15,348 bases of DNA, from positions 1 through 15,348 of the forward strand of contig JAUXBW010000007.1 of assembly GCA_030619185.1 (NCBI GenBank), written 5' to 3'. The notes under the pieces are model-generated. The model saw nothing but the letters and a program-made list of their open reading frames with translations. It was not told the DNA's origin and did no database searches. The position numbers and the translations under genes are program-made. Below are positions 7,609 through 14,367 of the stretch, in pieces. Numbering within the stretch: position 1 is the first letter of the stretch; each line of letters begins with the position of its first letter. The DNA is from Methyloprofundus sp. (GTDB lineage Bacteria; Pseudomonadota; Gammaproteobacteria; Methylococcales; Methylomonadaceae).

Positions 7609-8163
7609 ATGCATATAGATCCCTTAGAAAGAAAATGGGTATTTGTTTCCCTTGCCATGTGCGGCTTATTTGTCTCTATTATTATGATAGATGCCTTATT
7701 TCATGGTGTCAACGCACCCAGTAATGTAGAAACCATCGACTCTCGTAAACTTCACCTTAGTGAGGAATTTAATGAAAATAATTTAGGTGTACAGGTCGCT
7801 GATAATGGTGAAATTACCATTCGCCTAGTCGCTGGCCGTTACGCTTTCTTCCCCAAAGAAATTACTATTCCTGCAGAAACTAAAGTCACTTTTCGCTGGG
7901 TGAGCATGGATGTCTTGCATGGTGTGCATATGCCGATGACCAATATGAATACCATGATTGTTCCTGGCTATGTCTCACAGGTTGAGAGCTCTTTTCCCCG
8001 GCCTGGTGAGTACCCCATGCTGTGTAATGAATATTGCGGCTTAGGGCATGACCATATGTGGAGCAAAGTAAATGTCATTGATAAGGAAGAATGGGATGCC
8101 AGAAGAGCTGCATTAACCACCACTGAGAATGACGCGATTGATGAGGAACAAGATGATGAATGA
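7609..8163 (+). CDS. cbaB: ba3-type cytochrome c oxidase subunit II (CuA)
   Basis: A 184-residue membrane-anchored CuA protein that accepts electrons from cytochrome c on the periplasmic side. A single N-terminal membrane helix spans about 10-32. The cupredoxin domain follows, with DVLHGVHMPMTNMN (H104) and the CuA loop CNEYCGLGHDHM: C139, C143, H147 and M150. These five positions have exactly the same spacing as Thermus ba3 subunit II (H114, C149, C153, H157, M160), and PRPGEYPMLCNEYCGLGH is close to the Thermus text. The acidic tail (about 168-184) is unusual and overlaps the next gene. AAGG (7598-7601) precedes ATG 7609. The helix count of one supports the ba3 (B-family) class rather than the aa3 type, which has two. 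Confidence 0.95.
   Translation: MHIDPLERKWVFVSLAMCGLFVSIIMIDALFHGVNAPSNVETIDSRKLHLSEEFNENNLGVQVADNGEITIRLVAGRYAFFPKEITIPAETKVTFRWVSMDVLHGVHMPMTNMNTMIVPGYVSQVESSFPRPGEYPMLCNEYCGLGHDHMWSKVNVIDKEEWDARRAALTTTENDAIDEEQDDE
8143..8148 (+). promoter_or_regulatory. Ribosome binding site deciding the subunit I start
   Basis: GAGGAA inside the 3' end of the subunit II gene lies 7 nt before ATG 8156 and 4 nt before ATG 8153. The earlier in-frame ATG codons at 8129 and 8141 have no comparable site. This favours the 8156 start (MNDSTAKN) and points to translational coupling of II and I. Confidence 0.6.
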
Positions 8164-9781
8164 TTCAACAGCTAAAAACCTGGCCCTGAGTCACATGTGG
8201 GTGGCGTTTTCGGCCTTTATCCTTGCCTGTTTTATGGGCGAATATCAGGTACTGGAACGAAGTGGTCTGTTTGATTCACTAAGTTCACCTAGCGTTTATT
8301 TTGCCTCGGTAAGTACTCACGGGGTGTTAATGGCATTTGTATTAACGACCTTTTTTATTATGGGGTTTGGTTATTACACCGCCAGCCACTCGTTAAAGGT
8401 TCCACTATGGAACCCTAAACTTGCCTGGGCTGGGTTTGGCCTGGCACTAGTCGGTGTCATTATTGCTGCGGTACCGTTACTGACGGGTTTAGCGTCTGTT
8501 TTATATACTTTTTACCCCCCCCTTCAGGCTCATAGTGCCTTTTATATTGGTGTCACCTTACTGGTTATTGGCTCCTGGATCTGGTGTGCGATTATGGTGG
8601 TTATGTTTTCCCAATGGAAAAAAGCCAACCCGGGTAAAACGGTCCCATTAGTCATGTTTGCCACCACTGCCAATGCGCTTTTATGGTTATGGACCAGTGC
8701 GGGTGTTGCGGTAGAAGTATTATTTCAATTAATTCCCTGGGCTCTGGGCTGGATGGATACCATTGATATCGGCCTGTCGAGAACATTATTTGCCTGGACT
8801 TTACATCCTATTGTTTATTTCTGGCTCATTCCTGCCTATACCGCATTTTATGTCTTTGTACCTAAACAGGCGGGGGCCTATTTGTTTAGCGAAGAAGCGG
8901 CACGTATGGCATTTATCGTATTAGTGGTATTTTCCCTACCCATCGGTATGCACCATTTATATATGGATCCTGAGCAGGCAAAGGGCTGGAAGTTACTGCA
9001 TGGTTTAGGAACATTTATTGTCGCCTTGCCAACTCTGGTAACAGGATTTACCGTGATTGCTTCTCTGGAAATTGCCGGCCGTCTACGCGGTGGTAAAGGT
9101 CTATTTGGCTGGATAGGTAGCCTACCCTGGGGTAACCCCATGGTACTCTCCGTTATTCTCTCCTTAATCATGCTTATTTTCGGTGGTTTTGGCGGGATTG
9201 TGAATGCCAGTTATGCGATGAATGCCATGATCCATAACACAGCCTGGGTGCCTGGTCATTTTCATCTGATCTTTGCTGGTACCACGATCATTATGTATTT
9301 TGCGATTGCCTATTATTTATGGCCAATTCTGGTAAAAAAACCTTTATTCTCAAAGTCATTGGCTTTAGTACAACTCTGGACCTGGTTTATTGGGATGAGC
9401 ATTATGACCACGCCCTGGCATGTTTTAGGTTTATTAGGCCAACCAAGACGAATCTCCAGCGTACAATATAACAACTTACTAACCCTATCCTGGGAGCCTT
9501 ATGAGTTGTTAATGATTCTAGGTGGACTGGTATTATTGGGTTCGGCTTGTTTATTCTTTTATCTACTGGTCAAAACACAATTCGCAGCAAACACTGAAAC
9601 TTTTACAGGTGAAGTGGAATATGCCGAACCTTTACATGAAGTCAAAGATTTACCAGAGTATTTAAATGATTTCACACTGTGGAATAAAGTGATCGGGGTA
9701 TTAATGTTAATCAGTTATGGCGTACCGATTTTACAATTCTTTTTTATGGATACATACGGTTCTAGCCCATGGGGATATTAA
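8156..9781 (+). CDS. cbaA: ba3-type cytochrome c oxidase subunit I
   Basis: A 541-residue (from this start) heme-copper oxidase subunit I with about 12-13 membrane helices. It reduces O2 to water and pumps protons. All metal ligands are present: H55 in STHGVL and H370 for the low-spin heme, H217 with Y221 in LHPIVYFW (CuB and cross-linked Tyr), H266-H267 in GMHHLYMDP (CuB), and H368 in VPGHFHL for the high-spin heme. Stretches such as VLYTFYPPL, KQAGAYLFS, AGRLRGGKGLFGWI and GGIVNAS closely follow Thermus ba3 subunit I, so this is a B-family oxidase (no Glu in HPIVY, as expected). It overlaps subunit II by 8 bp; an in-frame ATG at 8129 would add nine residues but lacks a good ribosome site. 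No heme or copper insertion genes are adjacent. Confidence 0.95.
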   Translation: MNDSTAKNLALSHMWVAFSAFILACFMGEYQVLERSGLFDSLSSPSVYFASVSTHGVLMAFVLTTFFIMGFGYYTASHSLKVPLWNPKLAWAGFGLALVGVIIAAVPLLTGLASVLYTFYPPLQAHSAFYIGVTLLVIGSWIWCAIMVVMFSQWKKANPGKTVPLVMFATTANALLWLWTSAGVAVEVLFQLIPWALGWMDTIDIGLSRTLFAWTLHPIVYFWLIPAYTAFYVFVPKQAGAYLFSEEAARMAFIVLVVFSLPIGMHHLYMDPEQAKGWKLLHGLGTFIVALPTLVTGFTVIASLEIAGRLRGGKGLFGWIGSLPWGNPMVLSVILSLIMLIFGGFGGIVNASYAMNAMIHNTAWVPGHFHLIFAGTTIIMYFAIAYYLWPILVKKPLFSKSLALVQLWTWFIGMSIMTTPWHVLGLLGQPRRISSVQYNNLLTLSWEPYELLMILGGLVLLGSACLFFYLLVKTQFAANTETFTGEVEYAEPLHEVKDLPEYLNDFTLWNKVIGVLMLISYGVPILQFFFMDTYGSSPWGY

Positions 9782-9783
9782 AT

Positions 9784-10428
9784 ATGCAACGTCTTTTATT
9801 ATTAACAATTTTAATAATGCCCTGTTTAGTATTAGCTGAACCGGCATCCAATATGGTTTGGTTACCTGAAACACTGGATTTAGTGGCAGAAGGCAATACC
9901 CAAAGAGGGGAGAAACTAGCCGAGTCATGTGTTAGTTGTCATGGTGAAAAAGGCATTAGTCCGGCAGGTATGTTTCCCTCTTTAGCGGGACAAACTGCAA
10001 ATTATACCTATAAGCAATTACGCGATTATGCTGATGGTAAACGTGATAATCCAATGATGTCTTCCATTGCCAAAGGACTTAGTGAGCAGGACAGTGCTGA
10101 TTTAGCTGCCTGGTTTCAGTCTTTGCCTGCTGCGCAGAATAAAGCATCAAAGCAAGACTTAAGTAAGGCCGAAGTATTGGTTAATCAGGGAAACGGTAAA
10201 AAAATTCTGCCTCCCTGCTTTACCTGTCATGGCTCCTCAGGCGAAGGACAACGCATGGATACCCCCGCTTTAGCCGGTCAACAAGCGGAATATACATCGA
10301 ATACTCTATTAGAATATAAAAATGGCACACGTCATAATGATATCTATAGTCGTATGCGGGTGATAGCCAGACAACTTAGCAATGTTGAAATTAAACAACT
10401 GGCTGAGCTTTATCAGCAGATGAAGTAA
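9784..10428 (+). CDS. Diheme cytochrome c (c4/c553-like), likely ba3 electron donor
   Basis: A 214-residue periplasmic diheme cytochrome. The signal peptide is MQRLLLLTILIMPCLVLA with probable cleavage before EPASN. Heme sites are CVSCH (C49, C52, H53) and CFTCH (C145, C148, H149), one in each of two cytochrome c folds. Likely axial Met residues are M91 or M92 (NPMMSSIAKGLS) and M191 (YSRMRVIARQLS), the c4 pattern with the repeated PSLAGQ / PALAGQ motif. I chose ATG 9784, just after the subunit I stop with GGGGAT upstream, because it places the signal peptide properly. An in-frame ATG at 9769 would add MGILN and overlap subunit I. Being last in the oxidase operon, it probably passes electrons to CuA. 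This role is inferred from position. Confidence 0.92.
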   Translation: MQRLLLLTILIMPCLVLAEPASNMVWLPETLDLVAEGNTQRGEKLAESCVSCHGEKGISPAGMFPSLAGQTANYTYKQLRDYADGKRDNPMMSSIAKGLSEQDSADLAAWFQSLPAAQNKASKQDLSKAEVLVNQGNGKKILPPCFTCHGSSGEGQRMDTPALAGQQAEYTSNTLLEYKNGTRHNDIYSRMRVIARQLSNVEIKQLAELYQQMK

Positions 10429-10430
10429 CC

Positions 10431-10534
10431 GTAGGAGCGATCTTTAGCCGCGAATGGTTTACCTACATTCGAGGCTAAATGACATGGCGGCTATCCGCTC
10501 GCTCAACAGCTGGCGGGCTGAAGCCACGCCCTAC
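10431..10534. repeat. REP pair (BIME-like) between cytochrome c and OsmC genes
   Basis: The left unit, GTAGGAGCGATCTTTAGCCG then CGAA (10431-10454), and the right unit, GCGGGCTGAAGCCACGCCCTAC (10513-10534), face each other. They share the GTAG head and a small GGC/GCC hairpin. Spacer 10455-10512 holds further short palindromes. The left unit matches 1784-1807; the right unit matches the arms at 243-308. The left unit starts 2 bp after the cytochrome stop and lies between two convergent genes, so it may also shape transcript 3' ends. Confidence 0.75.
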
Positions 10535-10544
10535 AGTTCGATGC

Positions 10545-10961
10545 TTACGTTTCTACAATTTCAAAATCATGGCTAATTTCAACTGCCTTTTCCAGCATAA
10601 TTGACGCAGAGCAATATTTCTCAGCCGAGAGCTTAATAGCGCGGGCAACAACCACTTCTTTTAGGTTTTTTCCTGTTACGATAAAATGTACATGAATTTT
10701 GCTAAACACTTTAGGAATGGTATCGACACGTTCTGCTGAAATCTCGGCAACACAATCCGTAATTTCTTGCCGTGCTTTTTGCAATATTTGCATCACATCA
10801 ATAGATGTACAGCCGCCCATGCCTATTAACAACATTTCCATTGGGCGTATGCCCATATTATTTCCGCCTATTTCCGGTGGCCCATCCAGAACAATCGCAT
10901 GACCACTTTCTGACTCTCCCAGAAACATCATTCCATCTACCCATTTAACCCGCACTTCCAT
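10545..10961 (-). CDS. OsmC family protein (YhfA-like)
   Basis: A 138-residue OsmC/Ohr-superfamily protein, the family of thiol-dependent peroxidases and related small proteins of the cytoplasm. The two redox cysteines are in GMGGCTSIDV (C51) and EKYCSASIML (C117), spaced as in the superfamily. The RPMEMLLIGMGGCT and VARAIKLSAEKYCS contexts resemble the YhfA branch of short OsmC proteins rather than Ohr itself. Substrate specificity is not readable. AAGGGT on the minus strand (around 10970-10975) sits a few bases before the ATG. It converges with the cytochrome c gene and diverges from the next membrane protein gene over 81 bp that hold inverted and direct repeats. Confidence 0.88.
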   Translation of the reverse strand: MEVRVKWVDGMMFLGESESGHAIVLDGPPEIGGNNMGIRPMEMLLIGMGGCTSIDVMQILQKARQEITDCVAEISAERVDTIPKVFSKIHVHFIVTGKNLKEVVVARAIKLSAEKYCSASIMLEKAVEISHDFEIVET

Positions 10962-10976
10962 AAAACTACCCTTCTG

Positions 10977-11027
10977 ATTGCTAAAAATGTTAGATTAGCA
11001 TACATTGCTAAAAAGCATAGCTACAAT
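10977..11027. promoter_or_regulatory. Divergent control region with overlapping repeats
   Basis: In the 81-bp gap between the two divergent genes there is a perfect inverted repeat, TGCTAA (10979-10984) and TTAGCA (10995-11000). There is an 11-bp direct repeat, ATTGCTAAAAA (10977-10987 and 11004-11014), and a TGCT-AAAA-AGCA palindrome (11006-11017). On the minus strand an extended -10 (TGCTAATCT; TAATCT core 10992-10997) could serve the OsmC gene. On the plus strand TACAAT (11022-11027) could serve the membrane protein. An operator role is an inference. Confidence 0.35.
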
Positions 11028-11042
11028 CCTCGGAAAAACAAC

Positions 11043-11570
11043 ATGCTGATTAATACCTTATCCGCCCTTTTTGCCTATACCTCCTTTATCAGCCCTATTG
11101 AGACTTGCACTCTCCTATTGATAACGGCGTATATCGTTTATATTTTAACACCTCTGCAACAAACTGATGACGCTGTACCTGATAGCTTGAAGACTAAGAC
11201 AAATACCAGTATTTATATTTATATCCAGTCTGCCTGGCTGGGAAGGCGGTCACTCATTAGTACTTTTTTACCTTTTTTTGCCATTTTTAATAGCGTGCTA
11301 ATCTATGCCGATTACCGTGCTGATAATGGCACATATACGATCGCAAGCTGGCTAACAATACTGGTAATTCTGGCTTTACCCGTACTCTGGTGGACTGTTT
11401 CTGTCTGGCGGTGCTCTGATCATACCCACCGCCTATGGAGAAGTGCGGCACGTTTTTTTACAGTTGCTGTGTATTATGAATACATATTACGCCTAGTCAT
11501 TGGCTATTATTACCCGCAAATATGGTTTAATTGCCAGCAGTTAATTATCGAATTCGGTGACTGTGTTTAA
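11043..11570 (+). CDS. Four-helix membrane protein of unknown function
   Basis: I do not recognise this family. The 175-residue protein has four probable membrane helices at about 18-36, 71-89, 100-121 and 136-156. A polar 34-residue loop lies between helices 1 and 2 (TDDAVPDSLKTKTNTS...). Aromatic residues are dense near the membrane ends (LPVLWWTVSVWRC, VYYEYILRLVIGYYYPQIW). Cysteines at 22, 124, 164 and 174 are present, with no clear metal motif; the HTH at 127-129 (His-Thr-His) is noted only as text. No lipobox, ATPase or transporter signature was seen. It begins divergently from the OsmC gene, and queG follows 36 bp later on the same strand, so co-transcription with queG is possible. The codon reading and uninterrupted length support a real gene. 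Confidence 0.65.
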   Translation: MLINTLSALFAYTSFISPIETCTLLLITAYIVYILTPLQQTDDAVPDSLKTKTNTSIYIYIQSAWLGRRSLISTFLPFFAIFNSVLIYADYRADNGTYTIASWLTILVILALPVLWWTVSVWRCSDHTHRLWRSAARFFTVAVYYEYILRLVIGYYYPQIWFNCQQLIIEFGDCV

Positions 11571-11606
11571 GCTATCAACACTAGACACGATTGAATATTA
11601 AATAAA

Positions 11607-12689
11607 ATGAATAAGGTAATGCATGAACTGCCTCAACAAATAAAACAATGGGGCTACGAACTTGGCTTTCAACAAGTGGGCATTACTGATACCAGGCTGC
11701 AACTGGCAGAACAACGTCTGGACGAATGGCTGGCCCAAGGTTACCATGCCGATATGGCATATATGCATAAACATGGTTTAAAGCGTAGCCGCCCCGCTCT
11801 TCTAGAACCCGATACGGTAAGTATTATTTCTGTACGTATGGATTATTTACCGGAAGCTCAGGAATTGATGGAAACAACATTAAACAACCCGGTTGCTGCG
11901 TTTATTTCCCGCTATGCTCTTGGGCGTGATTACCATAAAGTTTTACGTAAACGCTTACAACAATTGGCTAAACGCATTGAACAGGACATAGGCATCTTTG
12001 GCTTTCGTGCCTTCGTAGACTCTGCTCCAGTTCTGGAAAAAGCCATTGCTGAAAAAGCGGGGTTGGGCTGGATAGGTAAGCATAGCAATATAATCAACAA
12101 AAAAGCTGGCTCCTGGTTTTTTCTGGGTGAGATTTATACTTCACTTGCCTTACCTAGTGATATTCCCAGCCAAAACCACTGTGGGCAATGTTCCGCCTGC
12201 ATAGATATTTGCCCAACCCAGGCAATAGTCGCACCCTATCAAGTCGATGCCAGGCGCTGTATTTCTTATTTAACCATAGAATTAAAAGGCTCTATCCCTG
12301 AGGATTTGAGAGCTTTAATGGGAAATCGTATTTATGGTTGTGATGATTGCCAGTTAATCTGTCCATGGAATCGTTTTGCTCGAATAAGTAAAGAAGCTGA
12401 TTTTAGTCCAAGACATAATCTCAACGCACAACATTTGATAGATTTATTTAATTGGACCGAAGAGCAGTTTTTGCGTAACACGGAAGGCTCAGCAATTCGG
12501 CGTATTGGCTATCAGCAATGGTTGCGTAATATTGCCGTTGCTCTGGGTAATGCTCCTGCGTCTATATCGATCAGGAGCACCTTAACTAATAAAGTAAACC
12601 ACGCCTCTGAGTTGGTAAGAGAGCATGTATTTTGGAGTTTGAATCAAAAGTACAACAACCATCAGGCACAATGGGAGACGGATCTTTAG
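11607..12689 (+). CDS. queG: Epoxyqueuosine reductase
   Basis: A 360-residue QueG (E. coli 379), the cobalamin-dependent iron-sulfur enzyme that reduces epoxyqueuosine to queuosine in tRNA anticodons. The N-terminal domain holds RAFVDSAPVLEKAIAEKAGLGWIGKH (about 134-159), including D138 of the conserved VDSAPVLE motif. Two 4Fe-4S sites follow: CGQCSACIDICP (C192, C195, C198, C202), then C218, C245, C248 and C252, the last three in CDDCQLICPWN. All eight cysteines are present. The C-terminal part (about 290-350) looks helical and repeat-like, as in QueG. ATG 11607 is taken; an in-frame ATG at 11619 is also possible. The next gene lies 94 bp away across a degenerate REP-like sequence. Confidence 0.95.
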   Translation: MNKVMHELPQQIKQWGYELGFQQVGITDTRLQLAEQRLDEWLAQGYHADMAYMHKHGLKRSRPALLEPDTVSIISVRMDYLPEAQELMETTLNNPVAAFISRYALGRDYHKVLRKRLQQLAKRIEQDIGIFGFRAFVDSAPVLEKAIAEKAGLGWIGKHSNIINKKAGSWFFLGEIYTSLALPSDIPSQNHCGQCSACIDICPTQAIVAPYQVDARRCISYLTIELKGSIPEDLRALMGNRIYGCDDCQLICPWNRFARISKEADFSPRHNLNAQHLIDLFNWTEEQFLRNTEGSAIRRIGYQQWLRNIAVALGNAPASISIRSTLTNKVNHASELVREHVFWSLNQKYNNHQAQWETDL

Positions 12690-12706
12690 TTCTCCTTTTA
12701 AAATAC

Positions 12707-12727
12707 AGGCTAAAGACCTGCGCCCCT
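12707..12727. repeat. Degenerate REP-like sequence (reverse orientation)
   Basis: AGGCTAAAGACCTGCGCCCC matches the reverse complement of the GTAG-type unit (GGCTAAAGACCGCTCCTAC) over GGCTAAAGACC, then diverges; the CTAC end is lost. It lies between queG and the HopJ-family gene. The remainder of this 94-bp gap shows nothing else clear. Confidence 0.4.
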
Positions 12728-12783
12728 GATGATGTGGTAGTATACATGGTGCGCGTTCCTGTAACACTACACCCTCCAAAAAC

Positions 12784-13137
12784 ATGACATTAAATCGCTT
12801 TATCAGCAAATTAAACTCAAACCAGAAAGTCAGCTTTGATGATACGATGACTATTATAAATGCAGCATATCATTACACACCCACAAGCTTTACTAACGGC
12901 TTAGCCACTGACAGCCTTAGCAATGAAGCTGGAACAAATGAAGGTTCCTGTAAAATCTTTGCCTTTGCCCAGCTCAATAAACTAGATAAAAGCCAAACCT
13001 TAAACTTATTTGGTGATTATTATCAAGATGTTCTTGATACCCCTAACGGCTCTGACCACCAAAATATTAGAAATTTCATGCAATATGGCTGGGATGGTAT
13101 TCAGTTCAGCGAGCATAATACTTTACGCCCAAAATAA
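12784..13137 (+). CDS. HopJ-family protein
   Basis: A 117-residue protein matching the HopJ type III effector family by its whole length: FDDTMTIINAAYHYTPTSF (about 19-37), NEAGTNEGSCKIFAFAQL (about 48-65), LNLFGDYYQDVLDTPNGSDH (about 74-93) and NIRNFMQYGWDGIQF (about 95-109). The family was named from a Pseudomonas syringae effector, but single-copy homologues occur in many non-pathogenic gammaproteobacteria, and nothing around this gene suggests type III secretion. The cellular role is therefore unknown and the effector label should not be taken literally. It has no signal peptide or membrane segment and is likely cytoplasmic. The Shine-Dalgarno before ATG 12784 is poor. The FAD oxidoreductase gene starts 2 bp after its stop, so the two are likely translated as a pair. 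Confidence 0.85.
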   Translation: MTLNRFISKLNSNQKVSFDDTMTIINAAYHYTPTSFTNGLATDSLSNEAGTNEGSCKIFAFAQLNKLDKSQTLNLFGDYYQDVLDTPNGSDHQNIRNFMQYGWDGIQFSEHNTLRPK

Positions 13138-13139
13138 GG

Positions 13140-14186
13140 GTGACAAAGCATGTAGATTACCTGATTATTGGTCAGGGACTGGCCGGTAGTCTACTTAGCT
13201 GGGAATTAATCAAACAGGGATCCAGTATCTACCTGCTTGATAACCAGCAAGAAAATGCCTCGCAAATTGCAGCAGGATTAATCAACCCGATCACCGGAAT
13301 GCGCCTGGTCAAAAGTAATAAGCTAGACACCCTACTCCCCTGCGCAAAACTGACTTACAAGGAACTAAGTCAGTTTTTCAAACAGGACTTCTATATAGAA
13401 AAACCCATGTTGCGTATCCTGCGCAATGAAAAAGAAATCCTTAAATTTCAGCAACGTACTCAAGATAGATCTTACCTTGACTACCTGGAAACTGAACTTA
13501 AATCGGCAACTGCATCAATTCGAGCGCCCTTAGGTATCATTCAACAAAAACAAACGGGCTATCTATTAACGAAACAGCTGTTAGCTTGCCTGAAAAGATT
13601 TTTACAAGAAAATCAATGCTACCAGGCCAGTCAATTTAACTATCAAGAACTACACTTTGATAAAGGTATTAGCTGGCAGGATATTACAGCGAAAAAAATT
13701 ATTTTCTGTGAAGGCTATCAGGCAATTTATAATCCCTGGTTTAAATACCTACCCTTCCAGTTAGCAAAAGGGGAAATATTAACCCTGACTGCAAAACAGG
13801 CCTTAGCACCTGAACTACTGAATTATGGTCACTGGTTTATCCCTTTGAGCGAACATCAATTTCGCACCGGTGCAACTTTCGATAACATCAACCTGAATAT
13901 TAACCCCACTGATCAGGGAAAAAATACATTACTCAAGGCATTAATACAGGTAATGCCGATGCTAGACTCAGCAACCATAGACAAACAACAAGCAAATATA
14001 CGCCCAACAACTCTGGATAAAATGCCCTTGATAGGTCTACACCCTGAACATAAAAATCTAGCTATTTTTAACGGTTTTGGTGCAAAGGGCAGTTTACAAA
14101 TACCCTACTATAGCAAGCGTTTTGTTCAATATTTATTACACGAACACCCAATTGCAGCTGAGGTTAGTTGTCAGCGATTTTTTTAA
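13140..14186 (+). CDS. FAD-dependent oxidoreductase, DAO family
   Basis: A 348-residue D-amino acid oxidase-type flavoprotein. The N-terminal FAD-binding beta-alpha-beta is DYLIIGQGLAGSLLSWELIKQG (about 6-27, GxGxxG = GQGLAG), followed by YLLDNQQENASQIAAGLINPITGMRL (about 31-56), where AAG-INP resembles DadA/MnmC-C relatives. Near the C-terminus, IRPTTLDKMPLIGLHPE and AIFNGFGAKGSLQIPYYSKRF give the expected second FAD contact region. The substrate is unknown; it is not the MnmC methyltransferase fusion. The start is GTG at 13140, 2 bp after the HopJ-family stop. TAAGG overlaps that stop and is too close for a normal ribosome site, which suggests coupling to HopJ-family translation. This GTG puts the Rossmann strand 5 residues from the N-terminus, as usual for the family. 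Confidence 0.82.
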   Translation: MTKHVDYLIIGQGLAGSLLSWELIKQGSSIYLLDNQQENASQIAAGLINPITGMRLVKSNKLDTLLPCAKLTYKELSQFFKQDFYIEKPMLRILRNEKEILKFQQRTQDRSYLDYLETELKSATASIRAPLGIIQQKQTGYLLTKQLLACLKRFLQENQCYQASQFNYQELHFDKGISWQDITAKKIIFCEGYQAIYNPWFKYLPFQLAKGEILTLTAKQALAPELLNYGHWFIPLSEHQFRTGATFDNINLNINPTDQGKNTLLKALIQVMPMLDSATIDKQQANIRPTTLDKMPLIGLHPEHKNLAIFNGFGAKGSLQIPYYSKRFVQYLLHEHPIAAEVSCQRFF

Positions 14187-14367
14187 ATATTCTGGTATAA
14201 AAACTCCCTATAAACTAATTATTGCTAAATCGAAAAGTCTATAAACAAGATATGGCCTCGTTGTGTTATTATTGAAATTTAACTTCTGGACCTATGTCAT
14301 GTGAATAGTTTGGGTAGATAGAAAATATTAGGTTATTTTATTCAATTAGAAAATACGGAAAATATTC
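14187..14367. other. AT-rich noncoding gap before the McrBC remnants
   Basis: I see no gene, clear terminator or repeat here. Base composition shifts noticeably toward A+T from about 14187 onward, marking the edge between the ordinary gene cluster and the decayed restriction locus. Confidence 0.5.

Noticed and set aside
8129..8155. Nine extra N-terminal residues of oxidase subunit I
   Set aside because: No ribosome site precedes ATG 8129, whereas GAGGAA is well placed for ATG 8153/8156.
12784..13137. HopJ gene as evidence of a type III secretion system
   Set aside because: No secretion, chaperone or other effector genes nearby. The family is widespread in non-pathogens, so the name is historical only.
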